Assembly: GCA_016839365.1 (NCBI GenBank)
Contig: JAEOUH010000074.1
Location: 1-58,303 of the forward strand
Direction: 5' to 3'
Length of the DNA stretch: 58,303 nucleotides
Source of the DNA: Candidatus Hermodarchaeota archaeon
Lineage (GTDB): Archaea; Asgardarchaeota; Hermodarchaeia; Hermodarchaeales; Hermodarchaeaceae
A program made the position numbers and the translations under genes. The notes beneath the pieces are model-generated. The model was not told the origin of the DNA, did not search any database, and saw only the letters and a program-made list of their open reading frames with translations. Below, one piece after another: positions 51,925 through 58,303 of this stretch. Within the stretch, counting starts at the first letter, position 1, and each line of letters starts with the position of its first letter.

Positions 51925-53868
51925 TTAGAGGGCGTATAGCGAGGGGCATTTTCCACGGAGACAATCTCCACACCGGACGCACTCCTTTTCATCAACCCGA
52001 GCTTGCCCTGATTCGAGAGTTATCGCATTATTCTTACAAATTGATTGACAAGTTCCACATGCAGTACATATCAAACCTCGGAGGATAGTCCTAACAAAGC
52101 ATTCGGCTGTTTCTTCATTCACAGGACCTGAAAGTGTGAATAGTCCACTTTCGTAAAGTGTGCAATTCACTGACTTACCTTTGAGCTGAAAGGTTACTTC
52201 AAGGATATTTCTCTCTAAATCAACAACGACATCCCCTAAGGCGGGAAGAAAAGCTGCTGCAGAAATTAAATCAGGGGCTTGATAAAATTGACCCCTGATC
52301 ATTACCTCCTCCGATGAAGGTTCGGTTACGAATGAAAAGTCGTATGTCAATCCATTCTTCGGTCGTTCCTGTTCTGCAATTGGTAATTGGATCTTCATTT
52401 TGTGTGCCAAATCTCGAATTTTCTGTGGTGGATTTTTCCACCGCCAGAACCCGTGTTTCAACCACTCATCACTCAATCCGTGTTTTTGTACTAGGTTTTT
52501 TGCTGCAACTAACCAACGTCGCCATTCTGAAGGACACATCTTCGCAATGATTTCTAATTCACTCACATTTGATGCTGGACAAAACATGCATCCAATCCTT
52601 TCGAATCCCTTCTCGTAAAGCGGATTGTATGGGGCGTTTTCTTGGAAGAGATAGAGCCAAATCATCAATTGGGTCCAGTTATGAATTGGACTTGCCCCGA
52701 TCTGCTTCGGCACCCAAGGGTTTTTCCACACTCGCCCACTGGCTGATCTTCGGTGGGACTCATACCGTCGTTGTCCAATCAAGCTGAGACAACCCTCGGG
52801 AAAATAGGTTTCAATGAGTTGGCTAGTGGGTCCCAGTTTAACCGATTTGCAACAGACTCGATAATCTCTCGCGACAAATCCATAGAGTTCAAGCACATGG
52901 AAAAACTGGTTCGTATCAACGTTTTTCACTAAAAGCTGATTTTCCAATCCTAGCTGCGCAGTCACAGCGTATACATTCTCCACCGTCTCGGGAAACTCGA
53001 TTCCCGTGTTAATGAACATAACGTTGTATGTTTGAGTTGTGAGGGCTTTTTGTGCCAGTAGGAGAACCGCTAGACTATCCTTTCCGCCCGAATACGCTAC
53101 TACCACAGGAAGTGTGAATTGTTGTGAAGTCTGTGTGATAAATGATATCGCTTCAGTTTCGAGTTTGTGGAGCAGTTTGGCATTTGCAGCTAATGCTGTA
53201 TCCCATGTTTGGCCTCCCGGAAGGATTGTGGGTTCAATAGGAGCTGCTTTGTATTGCTTCTTAACGGCCATTCCGCGTTCCTTCGTCCTCATCTCAGGTC
53301 CCGACATCGTGGCAATACCCACAAGAATGGCACTTCCCTGCTCGGTTACTCCGATAACGTATTCCTCTGGCTGAATTGAATCATCAGCAGTTTTGATACC
53401 AGGTCTTAGTAAACTAGCACCCTTGAGAATAAACGGAACCGCCGAATCCTCTATGACCACCTGTTTTGCTTCAGTAAGCTTTACAAGGCGCCTCGCTCCT
53501 TCGATTTTCGGAATAAACTCCCAAGACAAGTTTTCAATTCGGAAACGATGTAACCCGATTATTTGTCCATCGATTATGATTTCCTCTGCGCAATCAACAT
53601 CAGGGATCGCATTTAACAAGACAACTTTGTCTTCAGGAATCAACTGCTGAGCTACACTTCGATCAAATTGGCTTGAAATGGTATCAATTATGCTCTCTCG
53701 ATCTGCAGCAAAAGCTGGACGCGCATCACCTGGTGGTGTAACGGGAACTGGTTGACCCATTTCCCCACATCTGGCACACCGACCTTTTCGAATCAAAGGC
53801 ACATTACAGGTGATACACCAAGCAAGTAGTAGCGGACCTAGATATGGCTTCCTTTTTTTGGCTCTCAT
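51925..53868 (-). CDS. Zinc-ribbon/PUA/PP-loop (PAPS reductase-like)/ferredoxin protein
   Basis: A 647-residue protein with four parts. CITCNVPLIRKGRCARCG near 18-35 is a zinc ribbon. Residues about 60-210 include an RNA-binding PUA-like domain (AVPFILKGASLLRPGI). VVAYSGGKDSLAVLLLA near 255-271 is the ATP-pyrophosphatase loop of PAPS-reductase-like enzymes, with CCKSVKLGP and a later FERIGCMFCPAS pair. The tail is a ferredoxin domain, CTACGTCQSICKN and CVRCGDCLRGKCP. The PUA and Fe-S parts make RNA thiolation or another RNA modification more likely than sulfate reduction; that role is inferred. Members are known in archaea but uncharacterised. Confidence 0.83.
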   Translation of the reverse strand: MRAKKRKPYLGPLLLAWCITCNVPLIRKGRCARCGEMGQPVPVTPPGDARPAFAADRESIIDTISSQFDRSVAQQLIPEDKVVLLNAIPDVDCAEEIIIDGQIIGLHRFRIENLSWEFIPKIEGARRLVKLTEAKQVVIEDSAVPFILKGASLLRPGIKTADDSIQPEEYVIGVTEQGSAILVGIATMSGPEMRTKERGMAVKKQYKAAPIEPTILPGGQTWDTALAANAKLLHKLETEAISFITQTSQQFTLPVVVAYSGGKDSLAVLLLAQKALTTQTYNVMFINTGIEFPETVENVYAVTAQLGLENQLLVKNVDTNQFFHVLELYGFVARDYRVCCKSVKLGPTSQLIETYFPEGCLSLIGQRRYESHRRSASGRVWKNPWVPKQIGASPIHNWTQLMIWLYLFQENAPYNPLYEKGFERIGCMFCPASNVSELEIIAKMCPSEWRRWLVAAKNLVQKHGLSDEWLKHGFWRWKNPPQKIRDLAHKMKIQLPIAEQERPKNGLTYDFSFVTEPSSEEVMIRGQFYQAPDLISAAAFLPALGDVVVDLERNILEVTFQLKGKSVNCTLYESGLFTLSGPVNEETAECFVRTILRGLICTACGTCQSICKNNAITLESGQARVDEKECVRCGDCLRGKCPSLYAL

Positions 53869-53938
53869 TGTACGTTTTCGTTCAAAGGAGTTTCAAGGTT
53901 GAAAATAAAAACTCTGGTATTTCCAATTTGAGTTCAGG

Positions 53939-54271
53939 CTATCGACTGATGAGACCTTGAACCTCACTCCAAGTTTCGTTTCGCAGGCGTTGAACATCAG
54001 CAATGGAGATTTCTTCTGCTTCTTTGATGGTATTTGAGAGTTGAATCACATTACCAACTGCGGCAATGTTGGAGACATCTACTGGCAGTTCAACACCTAA
54101 ACCTTTAACCTGAAGCTCGACTTTTCCGGGTGGTAGCATGATTCGGAGGCTGCGAACAATCCCGATTCGACGGGCACTTCCATCGATAACCTCTTTGCCA
54201 ATAATGTTTCCTGGCATCTGCAATTCGTAAACTTCTGCCTCTGTCATTGAGGGTACACTGGATTTTGACAT
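53939..54271 (-). CDS. PRC-barrel-like domain protein
   Basis: A small beta-barrel protein of about 110 residues. YELQMPGNIIGKEVIDGSAR is the usual PRC-barrel opening, then IGIVRSLRIMLPPGKVELQV and a VDVSNIAAVGNVIQL strand pair, ending with a helix-rich tail. PRC-barrel proteins in archaea serve in RNA processing and cell division. The one here is short and stand-alone, so the role is unknown. ATG 54271 is used; TTG 54286 adds five residues. It is divergent from hef. Confidence 0.7.
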   Translation of the reverse strand: MSKSSVPSMTEAEVYELQMPGNIIGKEVIDGSARRIGIVRSLRIMLPPGKVELQVKGLGVELPVDVSNIAAVGNVIQLSNTIKEAEEISIADVQRLRNETWSEVQGLISR

Positions 54272-54385
54272 CACAAACACGCTCAAATTCCATTAGGACG
54301 TGGATTATAGTGGAATATAAATGCGGGTAATAAAGTTGTTTCAGACAAAAATCTTCTCATACACTTAAAATGTGCTGCGATTGGA

Positions 54386-56677
54386 ATGTCAGAGTCGGAT
54401 TTTATCAAACACCCTCTCATTAAACAGAATACGATTGAGAAAAGGCTCTACCAAGAGACGATCATTGGAACAGCAATTAGATGGAATACCCTCGTTGTCC
54501 TTCCCACAGGTGTTGGAAAAACGGTTCTCGCGGTTCTAGCTGCAGCATACCAGCTAAAGAAGCTTCCCACGTCTAAGTGTATCATTCTTGCGCCTACCAA
54601 ACCGCTTGTGCTCCAGCATATAAAGACCTTCAGCGACTTCATGGATATCCCGGAAGACCAACTCATAGTGATCACAGGGGAAACCCCTCCGCAAAAACGC
54701 CAACTCCTTTGGAAGCAATTCACAGTTGCTTTTATGACCCCACAGGTCCTGCAAAACGATTTGCTAGCGGGACGATATTCATTGGAGGATGTATCTTTAC
54801 TGGTCTTCGATGAAGCCCACCGTGCTATTGGCGACTATGCCTATGTCTTCATTGCTAATCAATATCGAAAACAAGCTCAAACACAACTCGTGTTAGCGCT
54901 AACCGCATCACCGGGATCAGAAATAGAAAAGATTCGAGAAATTGTAGCCAACCTTGGAATCGTCAATATCGAGCTCCGAACACGGGAGAGCCCAGATGTT
55001 GCACCCTATCTGCCTCCCGTTGATTTTGAATGGCAGGAACTCAAACTGCCAGCTGAATTCCTTGAGGTTGGAAAAGCTCTACGGCGCGCCATTAAAGAGC
55101 GGCTTATCCCGTTAAAAGAAGCGGGTTTTGTTAACTCTAGTGACCCACGAAACGTGTCCGTTCGGCACCTTCTTCAGACACAGCGAGAAATCCAACGCCA
55201 GATTTTGAGTAATACTCCTCCACCAAGTCATCTCTTCCAACTAGTTTCTCACTGTGCGGCGATAATCCGGCTTTATCATTGTGTTGAACTATTGGAAACG
55301 CAGGGAGTTAGTGCTCTTCAACGATACTTTGAGGGGCTTGAAAAAGAAGCCAAACGCGGAAAAGCCTCCAAGGCGGTTCAAGGTGTGGTTCAGGATTCTA
55401 ATGTCATAGAAGCACAGAGCCAAGTCCTGAAACTAGCTGCTAAGGGAGTTGAGCATCCAAAGCTTGACGAACTAGTCAAAATCGTGAAACAACAACTAGC
55501 CAAATCGCCTAATTCAAGAATCATGATATTCACTCGATTTCGTGATACTGCTAACCTTTTAGAATCAACGTTGTCCTCATCAACAAATTCACGGCCCATA
55601 AGGTTTGTAGGGCAGGCAACACGGGCAGGTGACCGTGGGTTAACGCAAAAGGAGCAAGGGGAAATTCTACAACTCTTTCGAGAGGGAACCTACAATATCT
55701 TGGTAGCAACCAGTGTTGGCGAAGAAGGGTTGGATATCCAAGAATGCGATTTAGTCATTTTTTATGAAGCCGTACCCAGCGCCGTTCGCCTCATCCAACG
55801 CCGAGGACGAACGGCAAGAACTCATCCAGGCCGCGTGATTGTGTTAGTAGCAATGGGAACGCGCGATCAAGGTTATTATTGGGCTTCTATTCATCGAGAA
55901 GCAAAAATGAAGGAACTACTCAAGGAGATGAACAAATTGTCACGTGATGTTGAACGTGAGCGAAAACAATCCACTCTAAAAGATTTCATCAAACCAAAAT
56001 CGCTAGATCAATGCTCCGAAGCAACAGATGAAATTAGAATCATTGTAGACAACCGTGAACTACGATCAGGGATTACAAAGGCACTAAAAGAACTCGAAGT
56101 CGAAATAAATGCCGAAACACTTGAAGTTGCTGATTATATACTTTCAGACCGTGTCGCTGTTGAAGCGAAAACCGCAGATGATTTCGCACAATCTATCATT
56201 GACAAACGACTATTCCAACAACTGGGGCCGCTCAAAGATAGTTTTGACATCCCTCTTCTACTAATAATTGGTCCAAACCTTTATGGATCGAGTGGAATTA
56301 ATCCCGCCGCGGTTCGCGGGGCTATCTCTGCCGTGATAACTACCTTCAACGTACCTGTAATTAACGTGAAAACACCCGATGAAGCAGCGGCTCTGATGTT
56401 TGCCATTGCACGTCAAGAACAAAGTTCACGGAAAATGGCCTTAAGCATACGTGGAAAAAAACCTGTTCTTAGTACTACTGCACTCCAAGAATTCATTGTG
56501 GCAGGCTTTCCAGGAGTGAACACCACTTTAGCAAAGCGGCTTTTAGCTAAATTTGGCAGTATTACTAACCTGGCTAATGCCAACGTAGAAGAGCTATCAG
56601 GAGTACACGGTGTTGGGAAAATAAAAGCACAGGTCATTCGAGATACACTCGACGCACAATACGAACCTGAAGAATAG
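54386..56677 (+). CDS. hef: Hef: superfamily 2 helicase with XPF-type nuclease
   Basis: The archaeal FANCM/XPF-like enzyme for stalled forks, 763 residues. Walker A PTGVGKTVLAVLAA is near 39-52, DEAH box LLVFDEAHRAIGDYAYV near 139-155, ATSVGEEGLDIQECDLVIFYE near 440-460 and QRRGRTAR near 470. The nuclease domain has IIVDNRELR near 551, then LEVADYILSDRVAVEAKTADDF. In the family the last motif is normally V(A/C)-I-E-R-K, but here Arg is Ala (EAK) and the GD of the motif is AD. Tandem helix-hairpin-helix motifs (FPGVNTTLAKRLLAKFG, VHGVGKIKA) end the protein. Helicase parts look intact. Confidence 0.94.
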   Translation: MSESDFIKHPLIKQNTIEKRLYQETIIGTAIRWNTLVVLPTGVGKTVLAVLAAAYQLKKLPTSKCIILAPTKPLVLQHIKTFSDFMDIPEDQLIVITGETPPQKRQLLWKQFTVAFMTPQVLQNDLLAGRYSLEDVSLLVFDEAHRAIGDYAYVFIANQYRKQAQTQLVLALTASPGSEIEKIREIVANLGIVNIELRTRESPDVAPYLPPVDFEWQELKLPAEFLEVGKALRRAIKERLIPLKEAGFVNSSDPRNVSVRHLLQTQREIQRQILSNTPPPSHLFQLVSHCAAIIRLYHCVELLETQGVSALQRYFEGLEKEAKRGKASKAVQGVVQDSNVIEAQSQVLKLAAKGVEHPKLDELVKIVKQQLAKSPNSRIMIFTRFRDTANLLESTLSSSTNSRPIRFVGQATRAGDRGLTQKEQGEILQLFREGTYNILVATSVGEEGLDIQECDLVIFYEAVPSAVRLIQRRGRTARTHPGRVIVLVAMGTRDQGYYWASIHREAKMKELLKEMNKLSRDVERERKQSTLKDFIKPKSLDQCSEATDEIRIIVDNRELRSGITKALKELEVEINAETLEVADYILSDRVAVEAKTADDFAQSIIDKRLFQQLGPLKDSFDIPLLLIIGPNLYGSSGINPAAVRGAISAVITTFNVPVINVKTPDEAAALMFAIARQEQSSRKMALSIRGKKPVLSTTALQEFIVAGFPGVNTTLAKRLLAKFGSITNLANANVEELSGVHGVGKIKAQVIRDTLDAQYEPEE

Positions 56678-56681
56678 TTCT

Positions 56682-57041
56682 TTATCTACTCTGCAGTTCT
56701 TGAATTCCACGAAGAATCTCAATCAGTTCTTTCGCTGTTGAAGCAAAAGCCCGTATCTCTTCCTTATGGGGTTTCTCTGGAAGTGATTGTGTCAGAATCT
56801 CAAGGCTAGCTAAGGCCTTTGATGCAAGCTGGGTTAGAATATCACCACTGACCATTCGTTGGTCTGCGATTGTTTGTGGGATTTTCTGTTCTACAATCTC
56901 TCTGTCACATTTTGCGCAATACATTGAACCATCCTTTAATCGGAGGAGAGGAGTATTGCATTGTGGGCAAGCTGTGTTTAATAGAGCCGCGCCTTGTCGT
57001 AACAACTTTCCCATTCGTTTCGTAATTTGATCGTCGGACAT
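56682..57041 (-). CDS. Autoantigen p27 (SSSCA1)-like zinc-ribbon protein
   Basis: The protein has 119 residues. ITKRMGKLLRQGAALLNTACPQCNTPLLRLKDGSMYCAKCDREI near 6-49 is the signature of the archaeal Sjogren's-syndrome/scleroderma autoantigen 1 family: a helix, then a CxxC...CxxC ribbon. The rest is a long helical tail. The family is found in archaea and eukaryotes and its molecular role in archaea is not known to me. It is convergent with hef, 4 bases apart. Confidence 0.82.
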   Translation of the reverse strand: MSDDQITKRMGKLLRQGAALLNTACPQCNTPLLRLKDGSMYCAKCDREIVEQKIPQTIADQRMVSGDILTQLASKALASLEILTQSLPEKPHKEEIRAFASTAKELIEILRGIQELQSR

Positions 57042-57131
57042 ATATTCTTATTATCAGTGAAAAAAGCTTTTAAGTAATCTTGGTATCTCCAAATCGAATC
57101 CACCAGATAGATTTCCGAGGGGATTTTTTGT

Positions 57132-57422
57132 ATGGCTAAACCAAATAAAACCAAAGAGATTTCTGAAGAGAGCATACAACGAATTGATAAAGCAACAATG
57201 ATTCTCTCGCAGATAGGCGAAGACAGTACTGTTCCGAGGAACATTCGCCGGGCTGCCAATGAAGCGATTGAGCTACTTCATGGTGAACTAGGTTCTGCAG
57301 CGGTTCGTGCTTCTAATGCAATTTCTCGACTTGGTGATGCAACCCTTGATCCGAACTGCCCAAGTCACGCCCGAACAGGAATCTGGAATGCGGTTTCCAT
57401 CCTCGAGACAATAAATGACTAA
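57132..57422 (+). CDS. UPF0147 family protein
   Basis: The protein has 96 residues and is all helical. The core IDKATMILSQIGEDSTVPRNIRRAANEAIELL near 18-49 followed by RASNAISRLGDATLDPNCPSHARTGIWNAVSILE near 61-94 matches the archaeal UPF0147 family. Function is unknown. It is divergent from the p27-like gene and convergent with the inositol-monophosphatase-family gene. Confidence 0.88.
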   Translation: MAKPNKTKEISEESIQRIDKATMILSQIGEDSTVPRNIRRAANEAIELLHGELGSAAVRASNAISRLGDATLDPNCPSHARTGIWNAVSILETIND

Positions 57423-57442
57423 TTTTTATGCAACACTTTCAG

Positions 57443-58285
57443 TTAACCTTCCTTGCCTGATGCAAGGGTTAAAAGGTTCTCAGCAAAAGACTCGTCACGT
57501 GCAGCTAAATATGAATAGTGCGTGTCATTAGTGCATTGTCCTTTTACAGGCAACCCTTTCTGGTCGACCAAAGCTGCACCAGCTTCGTTAAGAATTAGGC
57601 TCGGAGCCGCTAAATCGGTCCCCCGGAACACACCTCGAAGATCAATGAATCCATCGAGTGATCCATCTGCAACATAACATAATTCCAATGCGTTTGCGCC
57701 AAAATGGCGGATAAAGCGGATGCGATGTTTCTCGGTCACCGTCGATCGCCTGTTCAACGAATCCGGAGGGAAATTCGAATCAACTCCGACCAGACTAGTG
57801 TCCAAAGGCTTGGGATTGGCGGGATGAATCCTTTCACTTTCTCGAAAAGCCCCTCGTCCTTTAACAGCATGATAGCAAATACCCGAAAAGAGGTCTAATA
57901 CAACAGCGCACTCGAGTGCGTCAAACATCAACTCAGACCCGTAGGCTATGGCGATACAAGCAAACGAAATGGCATGACTGACATTGGTACTGCCATCAAT
58001 GGGATCCATGATGAGAAATCCTTCGGGATTAGGTCCACATTGTATCGTACCCGCTTCTTCACTAACCACGGTGAAGGAGGTGAACCTCTCTAGGTAGTTA
58101 ATCATCGTTTGTTCTGCGACCGCATCAAAGCCCTTTGTGAAGTCTCCACCTGCTCCTGTGCCAACGACATCACAACATGATCCTTCTCGTAGACAATCTA
58201 ACACTCTTAATCGGGCTAATCCTGCTGCGTTTCGTAGACTTCGGATCCAAAAACGCTGACGTTCAAGGGGTAACAGAGGTGACAC
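57443..58285 (-). CDS. Inositol monophosphatase-family phosphatase
   Basis: A metal-dependent sugar phosphatase of about 280 residues (inositol monophosphatase or archaeal fructose-1,6-bisphosphatase type). TVVSEEAGTIQCG near 72-84 supplies the EE metal residues, IMDPIDGSTNVSHAIS near 92-107 the DPxDGT/S motif (here DGS), and GVFRGTDLAAPSLILNEAGA near 217-236 the WD-like region with FRGTD in place of WD. AGAALVDQKG follows. GTG 58285 is the first start codon, but the frame stays open to the window edge, so the true start may lie outside. Confidence 0.83.
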   Translation of the reverse strand: MSPLLPLERQRFWIRSLRNAAGLARLRVLDCLREGSCCDVVGTGAGGDFTKGFDAVAEQTMINYLERFTSFTVVSEEAGTIQCGPNPEGFLIMDPIDGSTNVSHAISFACIAIAYGSELMFDALECAVVLDLFSGICYHAVKGRGAFRESERIHPANPKPLDTSLVGVDSNFPPDSLNRRSTVTEKHRIRFIRHFGANALELCYVADGSLDGFIDLRGVFRGTDLAAPSLILNEAGAALVDQKGLPVKGQCTNDTHYSYLAARDESFAENLLTLASGKEG

Positions 58286-58303
58286 GATTTCTCGTATACT
58301 TGC

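Noticed and set aside
1..58303. CRISPR arrays, insertion sequences, prophage or integrase genes
   Set aside because: No regular spaced repeats, transposase or integrase motifs were seen, and no tRNA carries a duplicated 3' end that would mark an attachment site.

Overview
The window is a gene-dense stretch of an archaeal chromosome, most likely from an Asgard archaeon. Archaeal hallmarks are the PolD large subunit (DP2), A-type ATP synthase subunits, RadB, Hef, Lhr, CDP-archaeol synthase, F420-0:gamma-glutamyl ligase, aRF1, archaeal ValRS and SHMT, DUF2070 and UPF0147. The Asgard inference rests on eukaryote-like proteins: an OST3/OST6/OSTC-like oligosaccharyltransferase subunit (9209-9634), an Elf1-like elongation factor (30793-31074), a Sec61-beta, and a possible OST48-like protein (31796-32773). 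HypF and a four-subunit 2-oxoacid (pyruvate-type):ferredoxin oxidoreductase suggest an anaerobe with a [NiFe] hydrogenase elsewhere in the genome. The lineage within Asgard cannot be settled from this sequence.

Layout. 1-2.0 kb: hypF, cut by the left edge. 2.0-8.6 kb: the most unusual part. It holds an XRE-CBS regulator, an Orc/Cdc6-like AAA+ ATPase, a ribbon-helix-helix-like protein, two proteins of unknown function (one with a C-terminal winged helix), an XPD-like helicase and RadB. Six copies of a palindromic element built on TTTCATTGA/TCAATGAAA lie between 2.65 and 7.88 kb, between genes in five cases and inside the helicase gene in one. 8.6-18.6 kb: lipid and glycosylation membrane proteins, translation genes (tRNA-Ile, tRNA-Ala, valS, aRF1), pyrH, gcvT, a dihydropteroate-synthase-like gene with cofE, and tRNA-Gly. 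18.7-24.3 kb: ATP synthase genes F, A and B, with an AbrB-PhoU regulator between A and B and an XRE regulator overlapping F. 24.4-24.5 kb: a tRNA-Pro that appears to carry three introns.

24.6-31.1 kb is a nucleic-acid processing island (metallophosphoesterase, SWIM protein, Lhr helicase, RPA, Elf1). 31.1-33.8 kb carries a DPM1-like glycosyltransferase, a secreted single-span protein with a GldG/IFT52/OST48-like look, and a dolichol-kinase-family protein, probably part of N-glycosylation together with the OST3-like gene. 33.8-38.8 kb is polC, interrupted at its catalytic motif by a 533-residue intein. 38.8-46.8 kb has a four-CBS protein, glyA, Sec61-beta, a beta-lactamase-fold nuclease, an HD phosphohydrolase, two small unknowns and a secreted phospholipase-D-like protein with Fn3 repeats. 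46.9-49.9 kb is the por operon. 49.9-58.3 kb has DUF2070, a zinc-ribbon/PUA/PP-loop/ferredoxin protein, a PRC-barrel protein, hef, an autoantigen-p27 homologue, UPF0147 and an inositol-monophosphatase-family enzyme.

No CRISPR array, insertion sequence, rRNA gene or prophage was seen, and no gene-free stretch exceeds 300 bases. All family calls were made by reading sequence motifs, without database searches.
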